Source of the DNA: JABDEZ01 sp965276955
GTDB lineage: Bacteria > Bacteroidota > Bacteroidia > Chitinophagales > Chitinophagaceae
Length of the DNA stretch: 64,000 nucleotides
Assembly (NCBI GenBank): GCA_965276955.1
Contig: CBDIBP010000012.1
Location: 1-64,000 of the forward strand
Direction: 5' to 3'
This document shows positions 9,181 through 18,707 of the stretch, one piece after another. The translations under genes and the position numbers were made by a program. The notes under the pieces were generated by a model. The model was given only the letters and a program-made list of their open reading frames with translations. It was not told where the DNA came from and did no database searches. Each line of letters opens with the position of its first letter. Position 1 is the stretch's first letter.

Positions 9181-9523
9181 ATTATTTTTTATGATAGAAA
9201 CGTTAATAAATAATAGGCATCAAAGTTATGGTACACTTATATAATGTAGTATGAACAGGAATATTTAATTATACTTATTGCATTTGCAGTAATACCATAT
9301 CTTATATACTTTCTCCTGATTAATTCATCAAATACCACTTTACTATATCATGATTATATTGTTAAGGTTGGATCACTGTTTTCTACATTGCTTTTTTTTT
9401 AATTTATTGTTGTTAATTGCTATGGTTATGTTAACTAAACATTATCAATGCATTAATTCGCATAGTAAATAGCTACAATTAAGATTTTCAAGCAATTTTT
9501 GCACAAAAATTACATACCCGTGT
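9181..9523. other. AT-rich intergenic region without a recognised gene
   Basis: This divergent region between the EF-G gene and the next plus-strand gene is strongly AT-rich and has no convincing ORF, RNA gene or strong hairpin. It presumably holds both promoters. I see no riboswitch-like structure. Confidence 0.6.
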
Positions 9524-9550
9524 ATGTTTTTTTGTAAATATATTGGTATA

Positions 9551-10354
9551 ATGTTCAGCCGTTTACATGCTTTTATAGCTTCTTTGTTTTGTCGGGTAAA
9601 ATACTACATCACCTTCCCCGTTTGTGCTATCTTTTTATTCATCCCGTTTTTATTGTTATCCTCTTTTAAGAAAGGGAAAATAGTACCGCACTGCAAGTTC
9701 AAGTTCGAGCGATTTATAAATTTGAAAGGAGTACCTGAGCCGTCCGATATCGTGTACGATAAGGATAGCAAACACTACTTTATTGTTAGTGATCATGGGG
9801 CACTGTTCGAGATAGACCTAGAAGGCAATGTAATAAGGAAGGCCGACGAAGAAGGGATGGATTTTGAAGGAGTGGAAGTAACAGACAGTTTTGTATATGT
9901 ATCGGATGAGACACCAAGGAAGATATACAAATACTTAAAGAGCGACCTGTCATTTCAGAAAATGTACGCTGTAACATGGGGCGGGGGTATCAATAAGGCT
10001 TTTGAATCTATTACTTATAACCAGACCAAAAAATGTTTTGTGCTGGTATCAGAAGCGCCAGCTGTAATCATTGATTATGATGATCATTTTAAAGAACTCG
10101 AACGCTACCCATTCAAGGTGACACGGGATGTATCTGGCGCCAGGTGGTACAATGGGTATATGTACCTGCTGGGCGATAAGGACGCGACCATATTTAAGTG
10201 TGACGCTACTACTTATGCCGTAAAAGAATACTACAAGATAAACGTGCTGAATCCGGAAGGGATAGCATTTGATGCCGCAGGTAATGCAACGATAACATCG
10301 GACGATCTGCAACGCATGTATTTTTTTAAAAATTTGCCAACAATAAAACAATAA
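9551..10354 (+). CDS. SdiA-regulated-like beta-propeller protein, membrane-anchored
   Basis: About 267 residues: a short basic segment, one N-terminal hydrophobic helix (around FPVCAIFLFIPFLLL), then a beta-propeller-like domain. Motifs such as DIVYDKDSKHYFIVSDHGALFEID, DFEGVEV, VYVSDE and NPEGIAFDAAGNATITSDD match the SdiA-regulated family, which resembles phytase-like and NHL propellers. The molecular function of the family is not established. The ATG at 9524 is in frame and would add nine residues; 9551 is chosen because it gives a more usual membrane anchor. The gene lies 8 bases before a phosphate-type porin, so it is likely co-transcribed with it. Confidence 0.72.
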   Translation: MFSRLHAFIASLFCRVKYYITFPVCAIFLFIPFLLLSSFKKGKIVPHCKFKFERFINLKGVPEPSDIVYDKDSKHYFIVSDHGALFEIDLEGNVIRKADEEGMDFEGVEVTDSFVYVSDETPRKIYKYLKSDLSFQKMYAVTWGGGINKAFESITYNQTKKCFVLVSEAPAVIIDYDDHFKELERYPFKVTRDVSGARWYNGYMYLLGDKDATIFKCDATTYAVKEYYKINVLNPEGIAFDAAGNATITSDDLQRMYFFKNLPTIKQ

Positions 10355-10362
10355 ATATAAAA

Positions 10363-11580
10363 ATGAAAAAACTATTACTACTTACACTTTTAGCCGGGAC
10401 CATATCGAATGTGTCTTATGGCCAATTTTCTGAGTTCCAGGACAATCCATCGTCGTTCACAATTAATTCCGGCAATAATACATTGCAGTTTGGTGGCAGG
10501 ATATCGTTCTACTACGAGAACCGTTTTCTAAAACCAGGCCAGACCAACCTGAAGCACAATGGTTTTGACGTAAAAGATGCAGACCTTGATCTGTTGGGAA
10601 AAACCAGCAATAACTTCAGTTATGAGTTTCATTACAGCCTGGTAGATATCATTACTGCCGCTGCAACACAAAATACGAACAACCCTGCAAATCCCGGCTT
10701 TAAAGCGGCTTATCTGCAATACGAAGGCTTTAAGATAAAAATTAAGATAGGGTATGATAAATTACCTTTTTCTCAAAGCAACATCATGCATGAGCATGAA
10801 ACTCCATTTTGGGGGCATCCTAACCTTACCGGTGGCGACCTATTCTCTCGCCGGGATATAGGGTTAACATTAACTACACACCTGCTCCATAAAAAGATAA
10901 ATTTGTATGCAGGTGCGTATAGTGGTATGGGCGAAAATTTCTTTCAATATGGTACTGATCAGAGCGGTACATTCGAATATGTTGGTCGCGCAGAGTTTGC
11001 TTACCCAAGCAAGATGAGCTATAACGAGATAGACGAAGAGAATTCCCCGATCGTACATTTCAGGATCGGTGCTAACATCCGTTACGAAGATAAAACGCAG
11101 CCAGGTGCCGCAAGTGTGGCTACTTTGTATCCAGATGCTATTGGCGCTTATGGTACTCGTATAATATCCGGTAAACGCACTGTTTACGGTGGTGATGCTA
11201 TCATTAAATACCGTGGCATATCTGCAACATTTGAATCAGACATATTGAATATGAAACCTAATAGCCAGAGTGATGGCTTGTATGGTGGTACATCAAGTAC
11301 GCTGAATAAGGGTAAGGTAAATGCAGGAGGTTTTACATCTGACTTGAACTACGATAATGAAAAGATACATTCTGTATTTTCTGTAGGTTATGAAAATACT
11401 AATGCTAACGATCTTATAGCGGGCCACCAGGAGTGGGTAACATTGGCTTATGCATACAAGTTGAGCGGGTTTAACTCTTGCGCTAAAATCGAGTATTATA
11501 TTCCTGCTACAGAAGATGTCAACTCTAACCCATTAAAATACACTGGTCAGCTTCGTGTAGGTTATCAGATAGTATTCTAA
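10363..11580 (+). CDS. Outer-membrane porin of the phosphate-selective OprP/OprO type
   Basis: A 405-residue outer-membrane beta-barrel with a clear signal peptide (MKKLLLLTLLAGTISNVSYG). The start LQFGGRISFYYENRF, the DADLDLLGKTSNNFSYEFHYS segment, and KIKIGYDKLPFSQ followed by a long run of amphipathic strands ending in VGYQIVF are characteristic of PF07396-like porins. Family members with this label include phosphate and polyphosphate channels, but many Bacteroidota relatives are uncharacterised, so the ligand is inference. It sits 8 bases after the SdiA-regulated-like gene and ahead of a lipoprotein gene. Confidence 0.85.
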   Translation: MKKLLLLTLLAGTISNVSYGQFSEFQDNPSSFTINSGNNTLQFGGRISFYYENRFLKPGQTNLKHNGFDVKDADLDLLGKTSNNFSYEFHYSLVDIITAAATQNTNNPANPGFKAAYLQYEGFKIKIKIGYDKLPFSQSNIMHEHETPFWGHPNLTGGDLFSRRDIGLTLTTHLLHKKINLYAGAYSGMGENFFQYGTDQSGTFEYVGRAEFAYPSKMSYNEIDEENSPIVHFRIGANIRYEDKTQPGAASVATLYPDAIGAYGTRIISGKRTVYGGDAIIKYRGISATFESDILNMKPNSQSDGLYGGTSSTLNKGKVNAGGFTSDLNYDNEKIHSVFSVGYENTNANDLIAGHQEWVTLAYAYKLSGFNSCAKIEYYIPATEDVNSNPLKYTGQLRVGYQIVF

Positions 11581-11633
11581 ACCATCAACTTAAAACGAAA
11601 CAGATCTCTAAAAAAATATTGAGCAAAACTATT

Positions 11634-12248
11634 ATGAAAAAGAATTTACTATACATAGCTATTATCCTTATCACTGCAGCTTCTTGCGTGAAGGACAGGA
11701 CCGCACCTGCTACCGGCCCAACCCAATTGCCAACCGGGGATACATTGATGTATTTCTGGAGTTTCAATAAAGCAGATTCTACAAAACGTAATGCAGATTT
11801 CTCTCGATCTGGTGCTATTGCTACGTTCACTTATAATTCAGCCTACATCGATTATACAGGTGGGTCCAACCTTAACTTGATTGGTATCACAGATTCTGGG
11901 CAGTGCCTCCGCGTGCGCAACCCCGCTACCAACGTGATATTTTATATGCCTACCACGGGCTTCGATAGCGTAGTTATGAAGTTCGCTGAAGAAGCATCTT
12001 CAAGTGGGCCATCAATAAATGCTATATCTTATACTACAGACGGCACCACGTTCAAGTCGACTGCACTTAACAATACACCGTATAATGTAACGACTTCATT
12101 TGTGTTACAGACATTCAATTTTACATCAGATCCCAGTGTGAACAACAATCCCAAGTTTGCGGTAATGATAACTTTTGTAAATAACAATGCAGGTACTAGT
12201 GGCAACGATCGTATTGACAATGTATCGCTATCGGGTGTGAAACACTAA
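11634..12248 (+). CDS. Lipoprotein of unknown function
   Basis: A 204-residue predicted lipoprotein (hydrophobic leader, lipobox ITAASC with Cys near residue 17). The mature part contains YFWSFNKAD and a beta-rich stretch ending NDRIDNVSLSG, a pattern seen in Bacteroidota surface proteins with jelly-roll/lamin-tail-like domains; I cannot name the domain with confidence. An in-frame ATG at 11619 would put MSKTI ahead of the basic leader; 11634 gives the more regular signal peptide. It lies 53 bases after the porin and is followed by a strong terminator, so it closes that transcript. Confidence 0.7.
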   Translation: MKKNLLYIAIILITAASCVKDRTAPATGPTQLPTGDTLMYFWSFNKADSTKRNADFSRSGAIATFTYNSAYIDYTGGSNLNLIGITDSGQCLRVRNPATNVIFYMPTTGFDSVVMKFAEEASSSGPSINAISYTTDGTTFKSTALNNTPYNVTTSFVLQTFNFTSDPSVNNNPKFAVMITFVNNNAGTSGNDRIDNVSLSGVKH

Positions 12249-12269
12249 AATAGACATACAAAGACACCG

Positions 12270-12306
12270 AAAGGGAGGGATGAATTTTCATTCCTCCCTT
12301 TTTTTA
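12270..12306 (+). terminator. Rho-independent terminator after the porin/lipoprotein unit
   Basis: AAAGGGAGG (12270-12278) pairs with CCTCCCTTT (12293-12301), with further pairing inside the loop (ATGAA/TTCAT) and a run of T residues after. Confidence 0.88.
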
Positions 12307-12430
12307 TTACATTTTACCAAAATGACCCTGCCAATGGGGGTAATTCTGAATTTAGGTTGTAGGCTATGTTACCTCATGGTTAATGTATTGTTTTGAAATG
12401 ATCATCAAATTGTTACCAAATCAATTCTTC

Positions 12431-12461
12431 TTTTATCGCAATATGCTGCCTGATACTTTTG
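12431..12461 (+). promoter_or_regulatory. Promoter of the TonB-dependent receptor gene
   Basis: TACTTTTG (12454-12461) matches TAnnTTTG and a TTTT (12431-12434) lies 19 bases upstream in the -33 position. The -7 element ends 15 bases before the start ATG at 12477, implying a very short leader. Confidence 0.5.
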
Positions 12462-12476
12462 TAAAAAATTTTAAAA

Positions 12477-15305
12477 ATGTACTCAGTAAGGAAGGGGATC
12501 TTGTTATTTATTCTATTCATTTTTTCCCTTAAAAGTTTTGCAGGTACTATTAAAGGAATAGTAAAAGATAAGGATGGTGGCGATCCGCTGATAGGGGCTA
12601 TTGTAATACTGGAAGGGACAAGTTTCACAGCTATCACAGGGCTTGATGGGACCTATATGTTTAAAGGTCTTCCTGCCGGGAGTTATAACCTGAAAGTGAA
12701 ATATGCATCTTATGAAGACTACACTAAAAAGATATCCATTGCACAGGACGAAACATTGACGCTGAATATTGGCCAGGTATCAAAAACATCAGCACTTACA
12801 GAAGTGACGATAAAAGGTAAGTATAGAGCAGGTACTGCTGAAGAAGCAAGAAGTCTGGAAAAGAATAGCGATAACGTGATGAATGTGATGTCTGCCAGGG
12901 AAATAGAACTACTTCCTGATATCACTGTAGCGAACGTACTACAGCGTGTATCTGGTGTGCAGGTAGAGCGCGATGCTAACGGTGAGGCCCGGTACATATC
13001 TATTCGTGGTATGGACAAACGCTATAACTACACAACAGTGGATGGAGTGAAGATAGCCAGCCCCGATGATAAGGCCCGTTTTGTTCCGCTTGATATATTC
13101 CCCGCAGAGATCCTGGAAAGGACAGAAGTAATTAAAACACTGACCCCCGATATGGAAGGCGATGCTATAGGTGGAGTTACCAACTTGGTAATGAAAAATG
13201 CCCCTGATCACCTAATGGTATACGCATCGGCAGCAACAGGGTATAATGAGAATCTGCTTAATGAGCATTATAATAGTTTTGATAAAGGTGCCATACTTGG
13301 CAAGGATCCTTACCAGGTAAATGGCCCTGCCTACATGGCGAAGTCAACCGATTTTCCACTCAACAGTTCAGTTATCAAGTCGATACAGGCGCCGGTGAAT
13401 GACTTGTATAGTGCCACGTTGGGCAACCGCTTCTTTAAAAACAAAAAATTAGGTGTGTTGGTTTCTGGCAGCTATCAGAATACATTCAAGGAAACAAACA
13501 ACTTGTTTTTTAAGCCGGCATCACAACCTGCCCTTAATAATACGCCATTGTTCGATGACCTGGATCTGAGGAAATATTCTACGCAGGAAACCCGTATAGG
13601 ATTGCACGCAAATATTGATTATCGTTTTAATGACAAGAACATCATTACGTTGGGTGCTCTCTTTGTACACCTGAACCAGTATGAAGAAAGGAATATCGTA
13701 GATTCTGTTATTACTTCGGTGAACAGGCCCGGCCCAGGATTAGGTACCGTTGACTATAAGGACAGGACCGCTCAACGGACGGACAATATCCAAAATTTCC
13801 AGCTAAAAGGTAAGCATATGTTAACCAGCCGGCTTAAAGTGGACTGGACAGGTGCCTATTCCAAAGCTACCCGGAACGTACCTGATATGACCGAATTTAC
13901 TACAGAGAACAATTTCTACCTGGATTCCTCAAAGAAGATCCAACAAAAGGGTCAGATATTAAAGTCAATATCAAAAAGCTGGGAAAAAACTACAGATGAA
14001 GATCTACAGGCATTCCTGAATGTTACGTATACACCGTCCATTTTTGGGAAAGATATAGAATTTAAAGTTGGAGGAATGTATAGAACAAAGAACAGGGATA
14101 ACTATTACAATAAGTATGACCTGTCGCCCTACGGCCCGGTGAGCGGGGTGCCATATACATCTGTACAGGCGCTGACAGCTGCTAATTATAGCGTGTCTTC
14201 ATCACCTACTGGAGTAGTTAATGGATATGGATTGGACTATAAGGTAAAGGAGAATATATCAGCATATTATGCTGAAGGGAGAATAAACTTCTTTAAGAAT
14301 AGATTAGAGGTGCTGGGTGGTGTGCGAATAGAGAACACATATGTTTACGACACTGCCAATCTTGACCCCAAACTTGTTGTTGGCGTTACTTCTACAGATC
14401 AATATACCGACGTACTGCCAAGCGTAAGCTTGAAATACAAACTCAGCAGCAAAGAAAATTTAAGGCTTTCTTATTTTAGTTCTATCTCGAGGCCGTCTTT
14501 TTTTGAGGTAGTGCCTTACTCTTTCGCGGGAGAAGATTTTAATGAAGTTGGAAATCCTTACCTGTTGCACAGCACAGCTAACAACCTGGATGCGAGATAT
14601 GAATGGTTCCCTAAAGGGATAGACCAAGTATTGATAGGGGCATTTTATAAAAACATAACTGACCCTATAGAATATTCACTGGTACGGTATACCACATCTG
14701 CACAGTCTTTACAGCCAGTAAATTTGCCTAACCCAGCTACTAACTATGGAGCTGAAATTGTGATCACCAAATATTTTCATTATTTCGGTGTAACTGCAAA
14801 CTATACTTACACTCATTCATCTGTTACAGTCAACTCCATATATGTTGGTGATAGTGTTGTTGCAGGTAAAACCGTTCAAAACTATTATCACGGAACTACA
14901 ACGCGACCATTGCAGGGGCAGGCTGCCCATGTAGGCAACATTGCGCTTATTTATAAAAATCCAAAATTGGGTCTTGACCTGCAACTGGGTGAGCAGTATA
15001 CCGGCAGGCACATCAGCCTTGCATATAATTATACCGGTCTCGACTACTGGCAGAGAGGTCTTTTAGTAAGCAGTTTTTCTGGTGAAAAACGAATAGTGAA
15101 ACACCTTACGGTATATGTAAAGATCAACAACCTGCTCAATACCAAATCAATAATAGAGCAGAACGTATCCAACAGTAGCTTCAATAATATCAACGTCCCT
15201 ATTAATTATCTACCCTACCAGAATCAGAAGGATGGAAAAACGCTGGTAGAAAGCAGCACTTACGGTCGTAACTACCTGATAGGTATCCGTTACAAATTCG
15301 ATTAG
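12477..15305 (+). CDS. TonB-dependent outer-membrane receptor with N-terminal carboxypeptidase-regulatory-like domain
   Basis: A 942-residue receptor expected to import a ligand across the outer membrane using TonB energy. A signal peptide is followed by a CarboxypepD_reg-like domain (IKGIVKDKDGGDPLIGAIVIL to about residue 105), a plug domain (about 125-250; LPDITVANVLQRVSGVQV, YISIRGMD, EVIKTLTPDMEGDAIGG) and a 22-strand type barrel ending YGRNYLIGIRYKFD. The plug wording is close to the class of receptors that lack a SusD partner; no susD is nearby. It is followed 52 bases later by a beta-helix lipoprotein and then by a secreted nuclease/phosphatase, which suggests a phosphorus or nucleic acid ligand, but the substrate is inference. 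Confidence 0.9.
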   Translation: MYSVRKGILLFILFIFSLKSFAGTIKGIVKDKDGGDPLIGAIVILEGTSFTAITGLDGTYMFKGLPAGSYNLKVKYASYEDYTKKISIAQDETLTLNIGQVSKTSALTEVTIKGKYRAGTAEEARSLEKNSDNVMNVMSAREIELLPDITVANVLQRVSGVQVERDANGEARYISIRGMDKRYNYTTVDGVKIASPDDKARFVPLDIFPAEILERTEVIKTLTPDMEGDAIGGVTNLVMKNAPDHLMVYASAATGYNENLLNEHYNSFDKGAILGKDPYQVNGPAYMAKSTDFPLNSSVIKSIQAPVNDLYSATLGNRFFKNKKLGVLVSGSYQNTFKETNNLFFKPASQPALNNTPLFDDLDLRKYSTQETRIGLHANIDYRFNDKNIITLGALFVHLNQYEERNIVDSVITSVNRPGPGLGTVDYKDRTAQRTDNIQNFQLKGKHMLTSRLKVDWTGAYSKATRNVPDMTEFTTENNFYLDSSKKIQQKGQILKSISKSWEKTTDEDLQAFLNVTYTPSIFGKDIEFKVGGMYRTKNRDNYYNKYDLSPYGPVSGVPYTSVQALTAANYSVSSSPTGVVNGYGLDYKVKENISAYYAEGRINFFKNRLEVLGGVRIENTYVYDTANLDPKLVVGVTSTDQYTDVLPSVSLKYKLSSKENLRLSYFSSISRPSFFEVVPYSFAGEDFNEVGNPYLLHSTANNLDARYEWFPKGIDQVLIGAFYKNITDPIEYSLVRYTTSAQSLQPVNLPNPATNYGAEIVITKYFHYFGVTANYTYTHSSVTVNSIYVGDSVVAGKTVQNYYHGTTTRPLQGQAAHVGNIALIYKNPKLGLDLQLGEQYTGRHISLAYNYTGLDYWQRGLLVSSFSGEKRIVKHLTVYVKINNLLNTKSIIEQNVSNSSFNNINVPINYLPYQNQKDGKTLVESSTYGRNYLIGIRYKFD

Positions 15306-15357
15306 AACAGTATTTAAAATTTACAACCAACAAAACAAAAACAAAAACAAAAAACAA

Positions 15358-16749
15358 ATGAGAACGATCAAATTTTACGCTTTGGCCTTAGTGGCAGGTA
15401 TTGCGATCCTTGCGTCATGCAAAAAGAACAATAACACGAATTCTGTTTCCCAGCTCCAGAAAACAATTGGAAAGGTGATCACATCCGATTCCCTTTGTGG
15501 TACTATCCTTGGTACGCTGCAAACCGGCAAAACTTACTTGCTGACATGCCCTGTTACCATCAATCATGGCGATACCGTTCTGTTGCAAAGTGGTGTTACT
15601 ATTAATGTTGTGAACCCGGCTGCCTACATCCTGGTGCGTGGTGCGTTCATTTCTTTAGGTACTAAAGCTGCTCCAAACTGGATCACTGTTTCCGGCATCA
15701 CAAAACAAGATGCAGCTTCTACAGCTAATGCACCTACTACTGACCCAGCTTACACAAGCTCAAAACTTTGGTTAGGTATCCAGTGCGATACAAATGCTAA
15801 CCTGGTGGTAATGAAGTGGACACATCTTGAATTTGCGGGTGGTACTTTTGGTACTACTCCTCCTTTGACCTCGCTAGGAGCAGGTAATGCAGCATGGGCT
15901 TTGTTTACTGCCAACCCTAATATGATATTAGTTTTTGAAGATTCATGGATGTACGGTGGTGTAGACGATGGTATGCGCCCTAACTGTAAGTTCATCATCC
16001 AACGCAGCACCTTTGAAAAAGAAGGTTACATAGGTGGCGATTGTATCAATCCTAAACATGGTGGTGTAGGTATCGCATCTCACAATATGTTCATCGGTTG
16101 TGCTACCAACGGTACTAAAGTATCCGATAAAGGTTCTGTAACTGCAGCAACTGCACAGGCTGATTACTATAACAATACGTATGTGAACGGTGGATACCGC
16201 CAGCAACAAACAGGTCGTGGTGGTGATATCAACTATGAGCAAGGTGCTTTCGGACAGTCTTACAATAATCTGATAGTAGATTGTAAATTTGGTTTCCGCA
16301 TTGTTGGTAATCCAGCAGCCGATACAGTCAACCTGCATTATGGATATAACTACTCGTATGGCGATGCAGATTCTATTGTTAACCAGTTCTATCCGGTAGG
16401 TTATATATCTAAACCGGTATCTACAAATATACCTGCTCCATCTACATTCCTTCCTGCAGGTTACGTTTTGGGTCAAACTTATACTGCACACGCGCTTGTA
16501 GGTGCGAACGATCCAATGTTCGTAAACTATAAGTTAGGCTCTTCTGCTAATGTTAATATTAATTACTTGTCAGGTTTCGATTTTCATCTGCAAGCTTCTT
16601 CTCCTGCAATTGGGAAGGGATATACATCATGGACACCGAACGTGCCAAGCGGTATAGTTGTTGACCCTACATTTGGACCAACTACTATCACAGGTCCAGG
16701 TAAAGACATAGGTGCTTACCAGGCTGATGGCTCAGGTAACCAACACTAG
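15358..16749 (+). CDS. Lipoprotein with probable right-handed beta-helix domain
   Basis: A 463-residue lipoprotein (lipobox IAILASC, Cys20, followed by KKNNN). The mature region opens with GTILGTLQTGKTYLLTCPVTI and TVLLQSGVTINV, then turns rich in G, N and hydrophobic residues (LWLGIQCD, SWMYGGVDDGM, QSYNNLIVDCKFGFRIVG), the pattern of surface parallel beta-helix proteins. Late in the protein is a SPAIGKGY motif often seen near the end of such domains. No catalytic signature is clear. It is co-directional with the TonB receptor (52-base gap) and ends before a strong terminator, so the pair forms one transcript. Function is unknown; a ligand-capture role for the receptor is a guess. Confidence 0.72.
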   Translation: MRTIKFYALALVAGIAILASCKKNNNTNSVSQLQKTIGKVITSDSLCGTILGTLQTGKTYLLTCPVTINHGDTVLLQSGVTINVVNPAAYILVRGAFISLGTKAAPNWITVSGITKQDAASTANAPTTDPAYTSSKLWLGIQCDTNANLVVMKWTHLEFAGGTFGTTPPLTSLGAGNAAWALFTANPNMILVFEDSWMYGGVDDGMRPNCKFIIQRSTFEKEGYIGGDCINPKHGGVGIASHNMFIGCATNGTKVSDKGSVTAATAQADYYNNTYVNGGYRQQQTGRGGDINYEQGAFGQSYNNLIVDCKFGFRIVGNPAADTVNLHYGYNYSYGDADSIVNQFYPVGYISKPVSTNIPAPSTFLPAGYVLGQTYTAHALVGANDPMFVNYKLGSSANVNINYLSGFDFHLQASSPAIGKGYTSWTPNVPSGIVVDPTFGPTTITGPGKDIGAYQADGSGNQH

Positions 16750-16773
16750 AGTTACTTTATTGTAAAAAATATG

Positions 16774-16810
16774 ATTCCGCTACCCTTTGAATGGGTAGCG
16801 GAATTTTTTA
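16774..16810 (+). terminator. Rho-independent terminator after the TonB receptor unit
   Basis: A perfect 12-bp stem ATTCCGCTACCC (16774-16785) / GGGTAGCGGAAT (16793-16804), 7-base loop, then a T run. Confidence 0.92.
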
Positions 16811-16826
16811 AACAAAACTATTCCGT

Positions 16827-18221
16827 ATGAAGAAGTTATACACCGTTCTTTTAGCTAGTTTGTTTATGTGTGTGTGCAGTGTTAACGGCAGGGCTGGTAC
16901 AGATACGCTGCGGGTAATGGCATATAATGTATTGAATTACGGTTCCTATCCGCTTTGCCAAGGTCCTAACAGTGTATATCATGGGTACCTGCAGACAATA
17001 GTGCAATTTGCTAACCCGGATATTATAGGGCTTGAGAAAATGGGATCCATACAAATATCTCCAACAGATCATAACTACACTGCGGAGATCGATTTTCAGG
17101 ATTCTATTTTAAAATATGTGCTTGATCTTTCGTTCCCCGGTAGGTTCAATTATTGTCCTTTCACCAATTTTTCTGCATCAGGTACGGAGTGCCTTGTTTT
17201 TTATAACCAGCAGAAACTGGGTTTTGTGGCGCGTACCTGCACGTACTATAACGGGGTGGGCAACGAAGATTTTAATACCTATAAGTTGTATTATAAAGAC
17301 CCTAACTTGGCTACGACCCACGATACCACTTTTTTGTACGTTACTGACAACCACGACATATCGGGCAACAGCAATTTTGCACAAAGAGGAGTACAGATAG
17401 CAGGTGAGATGGCACAGATCAAAACCCACTTCACTCACCTTGCCAATATGATAAACATGGGGGATTTCAACGTCAGAAATAGCTCTGAAAGTGTTTATCA
17501 AACCTTAACAGCGCCAGCGGATTCTAACTTCCGTTACTACGATCCACCATTTTATCCAGATGCTACTGTTTCCTATCCCGCTGATTGGGATGGTAGTCCT
17601 AATACTTTCGCAAAATTCCTTACTACTTCAACTCGTGTCTCTGCAACAATTCCCAATTCGTGCGGTACAAGTGGTGGGGCCAAGGACTGGTATGACCACA
17701 TTTTTCTTTCTCCATGGATCATTAACAACGCCAATTATATATCCTATATCCCAAAGTCGTTTAGGGTGATAGGAAACGACGGCAATCGCCTGAGCGTATC
17801 AGTGAACGATGCGCCGACCAATAATTCTGCACCTTCGGCCGTTATCAACGCACTCTTCCAAATGTCCAACAAGTACCCGGTGATGGTAGACCTTTTGGTA
17901 GCGCCGAATACCACTGGTGTTAGCCCTGCGGATCCGGAAATAGTGGCTGCTGGTGTGCATTCACCTCAGCTGGCTACCGAGCACATCTCTATGGTAGACC
18001 CGGTATCTGATAAACTAACGCTACATTTATCAGACGGCTTAACGGAAAGGCTGTTGACAGTAACTTGCTACGATATGTATGGCAGAATGATAATGAATGA
18101 AGTGTTGACCGCCAATAGTACTATTGTACAAATGCCGTTGAATATTCACGCAGGTACATATATTATAATGATAACCGATCAAACAGGATTTTTGTTCCGC
18201 CAGGTCTTTGTAAAGATGTAG
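16827..18221 (+). CDS. Secreted endonuclease/exonuclease/phosphatase-fold protein with T9SS sorting tail
   Basis: A 464-residue exported protein. After a signal peptide come the EEP-fold motifs: MAYNVLNYG (start strand with metal-site Asn), IIGLEKMG (the catalytic Glu), MINMGDFNV (GDFN metal motif) and DWYDHIFLS (the late Asp-His pair). This is the fold of DNase I-like nucleases and phosphodiesterases. The last 75 residues (from about VDPVSDKLTLHL to GTYIIMITDQTGFLFRQVFVKM) look like a T9SS type A sorting domain, so the enzyme is probably delivered to the surface or medium. It follows the receptor/lipoprotein unit and ends at its own terminator. DNA, RNA or another phosphodiester as substrate cannot be separated from sequence alone. 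Confidence 0.85.
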   Translation: MKKLYTVLLASLFMCVCSVNGRAGTDTLRVMAYNVLNYGSYPLCQGPNSVYHGYLQTIVQFANPDIIGLEKMGSIQISPTDHNYTAEIDFQDSILKYVLDLSFPGRFNYCPFTNFSASGTECLVFYNQQKLGFVARTCTYYNGVGNEDFNTYKLYYKDPNLATTHDTTFLYVTDNHDISGNSNFAQRGVQIAGEMAQIKTHFTHLANMINMGDFNVRNSSESVYQTLTAPADSNFRYYDPPFYPDATVSYPADWDGSPNTFAKFLTTSTRVSATIPNSCGTSGGAKDWYDHIFLSPWIINNANYISYIPKSFRVIGNDGNRLSVSVNDAPTNNSAPSAVINALFQMSNKYPVMVDLLVAPNTTGVSPADPEIVAAGVHSPQLATEHISMVDPVSDKLTLHLSDGLTERLLTVTCYDMYGRMIMNEVLTANSTIVQMPLNIHAGTYIIMITDQTGFLFRQVFVKM

Positions 18222-18242
18222 TTCCTAATAAGATAAGGCACT

Positions 18243-18275
18243 AAAAAGGAGGCAATTATTGCCTCCTTTTTCTTT
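18243..18275. terminator. Terminator between the secreted nuclease gene and the DUF1569 locus
   Basis: An 11-bp stem AAAAAGGAGGC (18243-18253) / GCCTCCTTTTT (18261-18271), followed by T-rich sequence. It lies between convergent stops and could act both ways. Confidence 0.9.
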
Positions 18276-18284
18276 TAATTACAA

Positions 18285-18698
18285 TTAGTAGTTATAGAGG
18301 TGCCTTATACCCAACTGCCGCAATTGGGAGTCTATATGTTTGTGGATACGCCGGCTTCGATCCTCTGCGGATATCTTTCCAAGAGAACATGCACCCTGTT
18401 ACCCAGGTCATCTTTTGTTCGGTTATCTTTTTTAATAAGGATATTAGCTTGTGCTTCTCCTTGTCAAGATCCTGTTGCGCTGGTGCTATGAAGACAGGTG
18501 CTGTTGGCAGGCTCGTTACCTTGCCCATAAGTAAATGCTTACCTTTTACTTCACCTGCCGGCGATAAAAGCGTTTTGTTGACATACGCCAGCATTTGTGC
18601 TGCATTTATTTTCCCCCATAGCGATGGGTATCAGGTCTTAGCTTTTCTATACGGTCAAGTGTCGATTTTAAGCTGGCCTGGTCTAAAATGTGTTCCAT
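18285..18698 (-). pseudogene. DUF1569 gene with two frameshifts
   Basis: The minus strand from ATG 18698 encodes MEHILDQASLKSTLDRIEKL, then shifts frame near 18620 to INAAQMLAYVNKTLL, and shifts again near 18385 to LGKISAEDRSRRIHKHIDSQ, ending at a stop at 18285. Together this is a DUF1569/DinB-like protein: the WGK-x-x-AAQM-L start of the domain and the C-terminal HKHIDSQLRQLG helix are the recognisable parts. Removing two bases at the first site and one at the second gives 137 codons. Both breaks fit the insertion pattern seen in the EF-G gene. Function of the family is unknown. Confidence 0.75.
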
Positions 18699-18707
18699 AA
18701 TGCTATC

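Noticed and set aside
9181..9523. A riboswitch or structured leader before the EF-G or SdiA-like genes
   Set aside because: I looked for paired stems and found only AT-rich sequence with no convincing conserved structure.
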